Positions 37,201-48,539 of a stretch of DNA of 64,000 nt are shown piece after piece. Numbering within the stretch: the first letter of the stretch is position 1; each line of letters starts with the position of its first letter. A model generated the notes under the pieces. The model did no database searches, was not told the DNA's origin, and saw only the letters and a list, made by a program, of their open reading frames with translations. Source of the DNA: Coriaria nepalensis (taxonomy: Eukaryota > Streptophyta > Magnoliopsida > Cucurbitales > Coriariaceae); assembly GCA_027186245.1 (NCBI GenBank), contig CP114484.1, forward strand, positions 10,674,001 through 10,738,000, in the 5' to 3' direction. The position numbers and the translations under genes are program-made.

Positions 37201-39151
37201 TTAAAATTCTTGAATTAATTTTTATAATATTGCAACACATAAGATCACCATACCAATCATCACAGTTTTGCTGTTCCCTCCAAGAGAATCCTGAAAGTTC
37301 AAATCCCAAAGATCAGGCATCAGATTCTTACCCAAAAAGACCTCGTGTACTTTGACAAAGAAAGATCAACTATATTTAATAAAAACCACTCCAGTAAAAT
37401 CTAGTAGATTATAAGATAAATATATGACTAAAAAAACCATGCCTGTAGTAAGCGAGTTAACTTGCTATCACGGTAGGGAACAAAACCTCCTTCTTTCCGC
37501 TTCTTCTCATCTCCCAAGGCGCTTATAACGTTTCCGAGAGCGAGTAAACCCTTGTTAATATGAATTCCTGATCCACATAAACCACAAATAACTATAATTT
37601 AGAAAATATTAATTCTGAAATGATTAACAATTTTAAGACTCATTCAAAAGCCTTCTAAATGAGAAAATACATGCCCAAATCAAATGAATGTTTACAGCTT
37701 AGGAACTATCAGATACCTTCTTTAAGACGCATTCCATCAGCACCTGTTCGTTTTGCTCTCTCGGAACCGGCAAGGTCCACTAGGTGCAGTTTTGCACAGA
37801 GAATATCATCACCACTCAGGTCATCATGAGTTGCTACAGCATGGCAGTTAGAAATTCTCTTCTGCTCCACAGTTATTGTGAATATGGCATGTGAACGACT
37901 GAAAAACCAATAAAAAAAGACGTAGTTTTAATGTCCATCTCATCAACTTCCATTCATCTCAGGATTAACAAGTAACTCATATAGAATAGTTGACCAATTC
38001 TCGAACCTTAAGATGACATGTCACAGATAGTAAGGGAAACTGGGAAAGGGAAAAAATATATATATATATATTTTGTGAAAATCAAGACCTTGACTGGCTA
38101 TTCATGTTAGTGCTTGCAGTTGCACGCGCTAAGGAACCACGTAACAGGTATGATGCCATTTCTTCTACTGTCCTAACTTCTGCCTCAGTGACGCCAGCCA
38201 GTGTTATACCTCCACTTGCTGTTTCTCTAATTTGTATAGGAACTCTTGCAGGAGCAGCTGGCTTTCCTGGAGGAATTCCTTCACCTTTGGCTAACCCGGA
38301 CGAATTTTGCTCAAGCAAATCAAATACGTCTTCTTTAAATATCTGTTGTTAAGGAGGTCACATATAAGCTCGTAATTCTGACAATGTAAGCTGGTGAGAG
38401 GAAATATCAGTTTACCTCAATGAATGATACTCTAATCAAGAACTCTGTCGAAGTTTTGATGTTCTCAACTTTCTTAAATATGCTTTCCATTACTTTAGGG
38501 ATAATTCCATCACTTCCTTCCCCGGCATAGTTTGTACCCATTGTGTAAGTCTTCCCCGAGCCCGTCTAGTAACAAAAACAAAAGAGAGAGTTTCAACTTT
38601 CAAATAAATTCAACACTAGGAAATTAAAGCCAAATATACACCACAAAATAAACCCAAGACAACTTTTCAAAGAAAAATGATAGGGCGACATGAATGTAAA
38701 ACCTGTCCATACGCAAGAACAGTGGCATTGTATCCATGGAAGAGCACATCGACAAGCGGACCGACACAATCATCATATATGGTAGAAGATAGTGATCCAG
38801 TAGCACCATATACATGATCATAGGTGAAGGAATGCGACCCAATTTGAATCTGATTGTGAATCCAATAAAATTCACATAAGAAGCGAAAGAGTTAACATTC
38901 GTTTTAAGTAAACAAAATCGATTTAAACGTCCACTATCCCGACCATAATATGCACCTGAATTTAATCAAAATAAACCTCTGAAACATGAACAGACAACCA
39001 AATAAATACTTCGCACCTGTGGTTCTCCTGGAACAACCGTAATGCAATCGGTACATCCAAGCATAAGTTCGGAAGTAATCAAAGGCCTGATGTTAACTGC
39101 AACTCTCACACATTGGGAAGAATCAGCCGGCCTCGTCTCTGCATTCTCCAT
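31235..39151 (-). CDS. KIN4C: kinesin-4 family motor KIN-4C (KIF4-like)
   Basis: This is a plus-end-directed microtubule motor of the KIN-4 family. 27 exons give 1301 residues: 39017-39151, 38703-38849, 38416-38565, 38089-38342, 37717-37898, 37443-37567, 37254-37290, 37041-37132, 36832-36948, 36636-36749, 36462-36545, 36168-36378, 35658-35758, 35183-35281, 34993-35106, 34793-34909, 34627-34707, 34316-34387, 34135-34225, 34027-34058, 33699-33772, 33334-33405, 33005-33235, 32698-32830, 32428-32511, 31665-32264 and 31235-31591. The motor shows GQTGSGKT (93-100), NMNSQSSRSHA and DLAGSE. A coiled coil fills about 370-1000. A KIF4-type cysteine-rich region ([24 protein letters not shown]) lies at about 1078-1113. 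The start [19 protein letters not shown] and ITSELMLGC match KIN-4C rather than FRA1/KIN-4A. The intron after exon 6 uses a GC donor. Confidence 0.95.
33568..33606. repeat. 11-bp perfect inverted repeat in a KIN-4C intron
   Basis: GGAGAGTGTCA (33568-33578) pairs with TGACACTCTCC (33596-33606) around a 17-base C/A-rich loop. The surrounding 33540-33660 is less AT-rich than the rest of the intron, so it may be an inserted short element. Confidence 0.5.
35439..35462. repeat. run of 24 G in a KIN-4C intron
   Basis: An uninterrupted 24-G tract lies between exons 14 and 13 (plus strand; C-tract in the transcript). Length is likely to vary between alleles or by sequencing. Confidence 0.9.
35751..36030. 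repeat. 180-bp tandem duplication across the exon 13 acceptor of KIN-4C
   Basis: ATCTCATCTGCATATGATTG occurs at 35753 and again at 35933, and similarity continues for about 90-100 bases (TTGCACATTTTCATATCTTA and beyond). The copied part includes the last bases of the intron, the AG acceptor and the first bases of exon 13. Confidence 0.8.
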
Positions 39152-40604
39152 CTCAACCGAGCAATGTCCTCAAAACAAAATGCTCTGAAAAAAACAAAAA
39201 CAAAAAAAAAAGATTAACAAAAAAAACGTACCGTTCCAAACCCTAAACAAACGCAGAAAAAAAAAAGAATGAAATACCGATTTGAAGAACTGAAAATCGC
39301 AAGAACAAAATCAAATCTCAACGAGCAAGCACATTCCGAGCTGCCGGAAACTCAGATCCGATAAAAAACAGTGAGACCTAAAAGATCTGAGCGAACCTGA
39401 AGAAGGTCGATCAAGAAATCGAAAGAGAGGGCTAGGAAGAAGAAGCACTGCGTGTGTTTGAAATTCATAGAAGAGGAAAATCACAAAATCACGAAAATGG
39501 TACAAAGAAAGATATAAATAAATGATTGATTTTGGGGGAAAAGGGCGGGTCAGGTTGAATTCAAATCAAAAGTGGTGGTGCCACGTGAGTTTCACGTGCG
39601 AGGGAGAGATCGGTTCGCTGGCCCGAATAAACTGGCCTTTACAGGACAGGATTGGGTTTTGGGCTTGGGTGGTGATGGGTGGCTATGAGAAGTTAAGATT
39701 TGTTACGACTTATGTATATTCGAGCTTGTTTAAATTTATGGTATAGATTTATTTTTATTTTTATTTAATTATTTATAAAATATTAATTAATAAAAAATAT
39801 TTTTATTAAATAATATAAATATTATTTATTTTATGATATGATATTTTATTAAAAAAATTTAAATATATATAATTCAGATTTCGATTATAAATCTTTTTCA
39901 CTCTTTTTTTTTTCCTTAAATAAAAGTCCCATTAATGAAGGCTAGCCGAAGATGGAAAGTTTGTCTTAAAATCGAATCATCTAATTTGACGTGGGTTTCA
40001 TTTTGTTAATGATGTCATAAGATTACAAACCATTCCTTTGTAGTTTAATTTTAATCTCTTATTTATTTATTTCAACTTTATAAAGTATTATTTATTTGGC
40101 ATTTCATCGTTTTTAAAAGTCGAAATTTCATTAAAATTTAATTAAAACGAATATTAAATAATCCATATTAATTTTTACAATATACTACTCTTCACAATTT
40201 ATTTTGACTCAAAATATATCTCATAAAATAAAATAAAATAAATATAAATATAAAAAAATATGAATTGTGGTTAATAAGAATGTGCTTAAGTCATGATCAC
40301 TTGATTTGAAATATAAATTATTTAATTATTAAATTATTTTGATTAAATTATATAGAAATTATGATTTAAGAATTTGTTTATATAAGATATTCTTCGAGAT
40401 ACAATATACTTATTTATAACATATATAGACGAACACACATCAAAATAAGTCACGCTAACATACAATACGTACAATATACGATGTTTATATATAGAGAGAG
40501 AGAGAGGGAGAGAGTATATATTATCTCTTATCTATACATGTTGCAGTCCTTGACTTCAATATAGCAAAGCATCTAAACATAGATGTAGGTCCAGTTGATG
40601 ATGT
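39152..40604. other. KIN-4C leader and promoter, then AT-rich intergenic
   Basis: 39152-39520 is purine-rich leader on the plus strand, with a telo-box at 39238-39247 (minus-sense TTTAGGGTTT). 39750-40480 is AT-rich. 40480-40604 holds a GA repeat (40494-40512) and the 3' side of the MADS-box gene. No other gene is seen. Confidence 0.5.
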
Positions 40605-43386
40605 TCAGTTGGAAAAGGGAAGCCTGCAAAAAGGGATTCATCAAAATCCAGATTAATAAACCCTTGTTCATATATATATATAATCACAATTGGACTTAGA
40701 ATTTGATCAACTACTTACCCTAATCTGAGAGAGATTGTATCAGAGCAATCATCCTCGACATGAGGGGGGCATGAACTACTGCAACTACAGGCATTGAGTA
40801 CTGCCGACTGATCCGACGACACCCCCTCTTCATTATTTCCGGCATCGGGCTGCACTTGCTCGGTCACAACCTTCATTCTTCCCGATCTAGACAATGTCAA
40901 CATCTGCATATACACATACATCATCAATTAATGCCCACATATATATGTCGATTATACATAATGTATATGAAGAGTCGATAAGTTATACTGTTATATGATT
41001 GAATCTAGAATCTAGTTCGCGGAAACTTCGAGTTTCTTTTCTTATCCAAATGAAATTTATAGTTTATCTCGACATGTAATTAAAATCTAGTTTGCACAAA
41101 TTACTGCAGTTTAGTAGTAGTCTTAAGAAGATCGTACAGTTTCAAACATCGATCCAGTGAACAACTAACCTTCTCTTTCAGTCTCTTATTCACTTCTATC
41201 AACTCAGCTCCCTGCATGTACATCATTGTTTTGGTCCATTCATATGTATAGAACAGATTAGTTACAAAGGAAAACAAAAAATAAAATCCATTACTAGGAT
41301 GAGCGAAAGGGCTAGCCCTAGCTATACTTACCTTAACCTCAAGGGCAGAGATCTCACTCATTATACGGTCATCCTGGTTAGGATTAAGCGACAGTAGTTA
41401 AACATAAACGTGTATATATTATGTATATATATATGGATATATATATATAGAGAGAGAGAGAACCTTAATAGAGAGTACGCGGCTAAGTCCAGATTCAAGC
41501 ATCTTCTCCAAATTCTGCAGTTCCTCTATATTTAATCCTTGAAGATCCTCTCCTTTCATCTGCCTGATAATATATGTATATATTTATTTATTTATGCTCC
41601 ATACGTAGGTATTATGATAATGAGAGAGATAAACTTATAGGTATAATAACTAGTTACCTTAACTGGCGGCTCTTTTCTGATATTTCTTCGCTCAATCTGA
41701 CATGATTGCTATTATCCAGCTACATACACACAGCCATCATTTTTCCATACTAATCACGATGTAATAAATAAATATAAAAAAAGACAAGGATGTAATAAGA
41801 AACAAAAGGGGAGATTAGATAGTGTACTTGGAGCTCAAGAGATGGTTGGTCCGATTTGGAGTTGGTACTTAAGTGGAGATAGTACCTTGCAAGTACGTTG
41901 CTCATACTTCACACAACAATAGGATAAGCTACTGATTACTACTAACATATGTATACATAATCTATTAAACAGTTTGGTACGTATTAAGAGAAAGATAAGA
42001 TTAGCGACATCTAATCCGTTATTACAAGCATTTTTGTAAAGACGAAGCTCGAATGCCGTGATGATTGTGAAATGCAATATTGTCACGAGGAGTTAACTAA
42101 TGAAACGAGAATTGATCAGAATCTCATTCAACATCCAACACACAGTATATGTAATGAGAAGAGTTCTATATATACAATGATCAATTCATTTAGAACTGGA
42201 TATATGGTTAGTTTCAGTGGATTGTAATTAAGAACTTTAAGTGTCATATTATTTACTTGATTATGGGTCAAGATAGTACGGATTTTTGTGGCAACCGACG
42301 TTTATGCGGTGTACCGGTAACTCGTCCATTTTTTGTAGTGTGTGTTAGCTCGCATTACCAAAGGATTACCTTAACAAGTTTAAAGATGATTTTAATTAGC
42401 TAATTGCTGAAACAAGTTCGTCCATTTGGCCCAAAAAAAAAAAAAAAGTTCGTCCTTCTATTCTGACAAGATTTATTAGTGGGTTTGTATATATATCTGA
42501 TCAGACTACCCTCTTCTCTACACGAATCATGAATTGTCATGTCAAACTAGTACTAATTGATAGTGAGATGCTTGCCTTTCAAGATGTTTTCAACATACTG
42601 ATCAATCAGTACCTTCATTTAGCAAAACTATTGAATTAGTGCTATAGTAAACACATGTTGTCTGGTCCTTAATTGCATCTTGATTCTTGAGCTATAAAAA
42701 GGAATTCCTTTTTTCCGATGGGGGCCAATTATATATTCTTAACAGTCTTATACAAATTAAAATTTGCCTCCCCATAGAATCTAAGAATTATACCAAGAGT
42801 CCCCCACTAAAGAAACATTGGGTCTTTTCACTCCCATTCTTTCTCATCTTGCTATTATGTCCTACCTAGCTACCCCTACGAACAAGTACTACACCGAAAA
42901 CCCAGCAACACATCGTGCAATAGAAAGTACTATATAACTGTTTACCTGTTAACCTATAGTTAAAATTTTTTCATTTGATAGATTTGGTACATAGTTAGAT
43001 ATAGATGATATAATTTTATTTAATTAAGTATGAAAATAGTACATAAATATATATAAATTACACGTTAAAATGCATGCCATGTACAATTTATATATCAATT
43101 ATAAAAGTGATTTTTGAGTCGTTTTCATAGACAGTAAGACATATTGGATAAGCATAAGAACTGACAATAGTAATAATAAATGAACAGATTATTGATATTA
43201 CCTGCTGCTGCTGGAAAATTCAGAGAGCTTTCCGGTGTTAGAGAAGATGATAAGAGCAACTTCAGCATCGCAAAGAACAGAAAGCTCCTCGGCTTTCTTA
43301 AACAGACCTCTTCTCCTTTTAGAGAAGGTCACTTGTCTTGCTGTTATGTTGTCTATCTTCTTTATCTTTATCTTCTCCCTCACCAT
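40605..43386 (-). CDS. SVP: MIKC MADS-box transcription factor, SVP/AGL24 clade
   Basis: Genes of this clade are repressors or modulators of flowering and bud dormancy. Eight exons join to 237 residues: 43202-43386, 41828-41906, 41658-41719, 41464-41563, 41332-41373, 41170-41211, 40719-40903 and 40605-40623. Exon sizes 185, 79, 62, 100, 42, 42 follow the canonical MIKC pattern. The MADS domain starts [13 protein letters not shown] and has [20 protein letters not shown]. The K box reads [20 protein letters not shown]. The C-terminus LRLGLPFSN is the SVP-type ending. The I region ([18 protein letters not shown]) is unusually diverged from the family's RHN.QSKN pattern. An upstream in-frame ATG at 43443 would add an E/G-rich tail; the canonical start is preferred. 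No lesions are seen. Confidence 0.93.
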
Positions 43387-43932
43387 TTTCTTCAAGCTCC
43401 TCAAACCAGGCTGCCCACCCCCTTCTTCTTCTTCTTCCTCCATAAGTAATACATATATACATACAATTGTCATCATTCCATACGTAGTATATACCATGAA
43501 TACACGATTACAATATTAAAAAGGGGAAAAAAAAAACAAAACAAAACCCTAGCTAGCAAAAGAGACAACTGTTATGAGTGTTATCCCACTTCAGATCTTT
43601 GCGAGAGGAAAAGAAAATACCCACAAAAAATAAAATTAATAATAAATAAATAAAAATACCCAGTTCTAAGTAAGCTCTAACCTTCTTATTATACCTTTGA
43701 AGAAAATTAGAGGTGGTGGATGAGAGAGCTGAGGATGAGAAGAAGAAACTGAGCTAGATCTGACCTTGAATAATCAGAAAAAGGAAAAGCAACAAATCGG
43801 AAGCTTGAGGAGAGAGAGAGAGAGGAGATGTTCAAGAAAGGAAAGGGTTAGTTCCTCTATATAGATAAAAGATAATCATTCTGTCTAAAATACGAAGAAT
43901 GTTTTTACTACAATTTGTTGCCCAAAAGGGTT

Positions 43933-43967
<35 letters not shown>

Positions 43968-46900
43968 GGTCCGCAGGAACACTAGTTATTGAGACGTTCG
44001 TTCGAACCGATAATGTTAGTTTATTTACTTATTCTGGAAACAGAATATTACTATATTTGTACACCAGAAAAAAGTTTTTTTTTTATTTTTAAAATAATAA
44101 TAAATAAATAAATATTTTAAATTTGTACGACCGGACATGTCACAGATAATACTAATTTAGTTGAATAAATTTTGTCCTGTTATGAGTTACTTGAAGTGGA
44201 AAGCCAAAAAGGCCTTACGGTTCATTATTTCGATCTGTAACGAAAATAAAGAAAAATTACTTTGTATAGTGACAGGCTGGCCAATAGGGGGTGGAGGGAG
44301 GAGGTGGGAAGGCCCGATCCTGTGGACGTCTTCTAACTGTTCAACGGTGTAGCAGTTTAGTTTAGCGTAGAGATTAATTAAATATAATTTGAGTAATTAA
44401 TTAGTACTAAACTTATGATGATTGATAATATGGTGTCAAACTTAAGATTTTGTTTTTAGTAAAGAGATTATGGGCTTAAAACTCATTTTTATTATTTATT
44501 TTCTTGGTCAAATGATATTTTATGGCCCATTTGATTTATTATGGCTAGTTTTTCATATTTGACCAATTATAATAACTCTTTATCGGTGTTTTAAGTATTT
44601 ATTTAAAATTTAAAATTTATTAAATATTATTTTATAGTATGATTTGATCAATATTTAAATTTATATTTAATTTTTTGTTATAATTAATGGATATTATTTA
44701 TAATAATTTTACTCTGCGTAAAGTGTCTTAATTGGATAGTTGACCTGTGTATTACCGTACACGTTGTCTGACTACCTTGTACGATCTGAGCATCTCAATT
44801 TATCGCGATATTTTGAAATCGAGTAAGAAAGGTCTAGAATTTGGGGTTAATTACGATTAACACAGTACATTTTAGGAAGAAAATATAAATAACAAAACTT
44901 GAGATGCAATTTGGATGATGGTGGTCATGGAGAAGTCGGTGGCGGGACGGTGGAACTTACGGTGGTGTTAGTGATTGGTTCTCGATTGTGGTGGATTTAG
45001 AAGTGGAAGGGTATATGAAATAAAAGAAAAGGCAATAAAATTGGCGGAGGGTTGCATACTGGACTAGCGGTGGTCAAATAAAGCATGTCACATCATCAAT
45101 AACTCTTTAATCAAATTCAAAATTAACTCTTAATTTTATATTTTTATAAATTTGGGGGTTTAAATTATATTTTTAAAAGGTTTTGAGGTGTAAATTATAC
45201 AACAATTTAAGATTTGGGTACAAATAATAGCGTGTAATAAAAGAATAATATTTATCCAGTCAGTGGATTTGTGGTTCTGTATTAAAGAAAAAAAAAAACC
45301 GAGTTTCGTGAATAAAAAATTATAAATAATTTCCGGTCCTTTATTACATTATCCCCAGATCTTGGACGAATATTAAACGGTCTACCGTCTACCGTCTACC
45401 GTCTACCGTCTACCGTCTACCGTCTACCGTCTACCGTCTACCGTCTGCGCAGGAGAGAGAGTCTTCTACCATGTTGGCATGCTGCGTCAATGAAGATTCG
45501 GGACTCCCGCCTAATTTGATAGATAAATTATTTATTTAATTAAAAATTATTATATATTATTTTTAAATAAATTTAATAATTATAAATAATATATGATTTA
45601 ATTATTATTTTAAAATTTTATTATAATAGTTAAATTTATTTTAAAATAAAATATAATAACTCATAATTAAATAGACGATTCATATGCTAAATTAGATAGA
45701 CAAATTTCTCGAAATTTTTATTTTTTTTAGTAAAATTATATTTTCATAAGATTAAAATTATAGATTAGACCAATGATGAATACATATAATGATTCTATTA
45801 ACAAATTCAAAAAAAAAAAAACATAGAGTATATATATTAATATATTAAAATCATATTTCTTAAATTTAAGATTTATTTAAGAAAATAACATAAAATATTT
45901 AAAACTGTATAATAAATCTTTAAAAAAATTATTTAATCCAATAAATATCCCCTTAAAATCCAAAACTAAAAACTGAATCAAATACGATCCAAATAATATA
46001 GTTTAGTAACATTACAATTCATACTTTATCATAGAATGGAACTAAATAACTAAGTCATACTTTTTTATCATAGTACCAATATAACTGAGATTTATTGTGG
46101 GTCGCTTGAATATGTAGTTTCAAGGGCTTATGATTCCAGCCTGATATCGATACGTAATAGGCATGTTCCGATAAACCACATGTCGTTTGTGTTTTAACAA
46201 CTCGTAGATAACTCTGGCAAAACCACATGACAGCTGCTGCAGTAAAGACCATGTCATCTATGATATAAACGAGACATTGACAAATTTGCCTACACCATAC
46301 AAAGTTATCAATCTCAAGCTCTGTGTTAAACCATACAAAGTCACGCAGTGCAGAAAACTTAGCTTCTGGTATAGCAGTGAAATATGAATTGCAAATGACC
46401 ACCTTTTATGCTTTGACATCTCTATATGCAGCATTCTAACATGTTTTACTCACTTACTAATCAAACTTGTTCAAGCAACAGTAACTCAGTTACTTCTTCT
46501 ACCTTCAGTTGAACAAAGCAAACCTGCCATGAGAATAGATACACCCACCCACCTCCAAAACTTGCCGTAAAACAATGAGAAGGAGAGAGGAGGAGGAGGG
46601 GGGGAGGAAAACTCTACTCCTCTACTTCGATAATAAAGAGACAATACGAGGCAGACAGAACCGGATCTACAGAGAATGTTACTGTTATGAGTCTTATGAC
46701 AGGAGGTGTAATCTAAGGAAGAGGGGTGGGTGGGATGGGAATTTCTATACCATGAATCAAATATTAAGTGATGAAGATAAACCAGTTAGGATTCTATGTT
46801 GTACCAATAAGTAAATGCACAAGGTGATACAAGCAGAAGCTCAAAATGAGATAGACATGGTTTCTAAAAACTTGCAAAAGTAACACTAATGCTTTTCTTA

Positions 46901-47302
46901 ACATAATGATATTACAATATTTTTCAACAAGAGGGTAGGGCGAGTCAGTTAAGCAAAGGCATCCAAATTATACAGTCGAAGCAGCTCAAACAAGAAGAAG
47001 AAAATAAAAACTAAACTACCGTAAGGAAGAAGAAGAAAAAAAACAATACCTATAAGTTACCCATATGCCAAAAAGCTTCGACCTTTCTGTCACTGGAACC
47101 CAACTGATCATCCACCACTACAAATCTTATAAAAAACCTTCTACCATACTAATTCCAATCACGAATTTTCCATCAGGAAAAAGGTGAACTTTTCCCCTAC
47201 CGCCTAATTCTGCATTCCAAGAATTATGCATTGGAAATTAGTCAGAAAGAGCACCAAAATGCAGGATTCATCATGTATCAGTCCTTTTCTGTCAAAGATA
47301 AC
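43387..47302. other. intergenic, AT-rich, with promoter of the MADS-box gene
   Basis: 43387-43860 is leader and promoter of the MADS-box gene, with GA-rich and CT-rich stretches. A TA dinucleotide repeat lies at about 43936-43966. 44000-46050 is AT-rich except for a heptamer repeat at 45381-45443. 44880-45240 may be an old non-coding element. 46055-46402 contains a 115-codon minus-strand open frame without an ATG start or known motif. 46560-47302 is probably the 3' flank of the J-domain gene. Confidence 0.5.
45381..45443. repeat. heptamer minisatellite (TCTACCG)9
   Basis: Nine exact head-to-tail copies of TCTACCG occur, then a decayed copy TCTGCGC. They lie in otherwise AT-rich intergenic DNA. 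Confidence 0.95.
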
Positions 47303-48267
47303 CTAAACCGCAAACGGCAGTTTCCGAGGCCTTCCCACCTTCTTCTTCGTGGCCTGTCCATAATCCGGAGCCGCCACCTCATCGGAAATATCCACATCGT
47401 CCCTCTCTTCAACAGTTGCTGGTGCTACATCTCCATTCCTTCTGGAACCTTCCGGAGCAGAACCGAATATAGGTGGCATCCAGTTTGGAAAAGAAGGAGC
47501 TGAACCATTACCATTGTCACTATCACCCTTCCCTCTGCTCTCTGCACTCTCATTCACAAAACCCATAGGAAAGAATCCCCAGCAACAATAGTAAGCTTCC
47601 TGCCCTGGTACGAGGGGGGGCAGAGAAAGAAGAATCACCGCCTGAAAGGCCCTCTTGCAATTCTGACACCTCAAACAACAGCCTTCGTAAACCCTAGGGT
47701 ATTCGTACAACAGGTAGCAGTACGGACATGCAGTCCAGAACGTCGTCAATCTTAACCGTGGATCTTCGATTGAGTCATCGTAGGTACTGTTCCGGTACTT
47801 TCCAGCGGGACGGCCCCGCCGGACCGGCAATTTACTTTGCTGAGCAGACAAATCGACCTTGTAGAAGAGGTTAAGCTCGTTATCGAAGGATGATTTTCTG
47901 GAGGAGTCCGATAATAAAGCCCAGGAATCTGCGACGAGCTTGAATGCTTGATCGGCGAAAGGGAATTTGTTCTTGTCGGGTGGAAGAGCAAGGCGAGTCT
48001 ACGTTACTGCTTCTTGATCAGATCCTGGTCGTCGGATCTGCTGTCGACTTGAAGGATCGAGTACCAGTCAAGATGGTTGTTGACGCGCTTCTCAGAAGCC
48101 AAGAGCACGTCGGCGACGGCTAAGATCTGATCTGAGCCGTCGAGCAGCGGCTCCGTTTCTTGAGCTAAGATGGCGAAGCCCTTAGAGCCCATAAGATCAC
48201 GGTTTTGCAAGAGCTTCTCAGCGATTCCGAGCAAGCGTTCAGCTTCAGCTCTGTTCGGATTTTCCAT
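47303..48267 (-). pseudogene. J-domain (DnaJ) protein gene broken inside the J domain
   Basis: The minus-strand start at 48267 reads MENPNRAEAERLLGIAEKLL, then DWYSILQVD and DLIKKQ, the N-terminus of a plant J-domain family. At 48004-48006 the frame meets TAA where the family has tyrosine (KKQYRRLALLLHPD). About 27 bases later one base is missing at the HPD motif (near 47978), so the codons for DKNKFPFADQAFKLV resume in another frame. From there the frame is open to 47303 and carries the family's C-terminal zinc-ribbon-like block (FWTACPYCYLLYEYP, CCLRCQNCKRAF), YYCCWGFFPMGF and a basic end (KKKVGRPRK, AT-hook-like). It was probably intronless, about 320 residues. It is either a recent pseudogene or carries two sequence errors. 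Confidence 0.85.
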
Positions 48268-48539
48268 CCTCTTTTCCCCTTCCGGTAACTTTTCTGTTCG
48301 GCGACCGACAAAATCAAAATCAAAATCAAAAGAATATGGATTCTATTCAATACCGTACATCCATATTGCTCTCAATAGAATATGGTAACTTTTCCATCCT
48401 CTATTGATTCTATTCAATGAAAATTAACCAATACCGTACATCCATGTTGCTCTCTTACTACAAAAATGTATATAAAGAACATATCTTCTCTCTTTCCATA
48501 CTGTCTGAAATAATTCAAGAAAATTACAAAAAAATAATA

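Noticed and set aside
45381..45443. Short direct repeats as a CRISPR-like array
   Set aside because: The units are 7 bases with no spacers in a plant nuclear context; it is a simple minisatellite.
46055..46402. 115-codon minus-strand open frame, rich in Cys, Trp and Tyr
   Set aside because: It starts with GTG, has no ATG or motif I know, no similarity to retroelement domains on inspection, and lies in non-coding AT-rich DNA.
47971..48007. 36-base intron removing both J-domain lesions
   Set aside because: Although it begins GT and ends AG, it is below the minimum size for plant introns and would delete the HPD motif.
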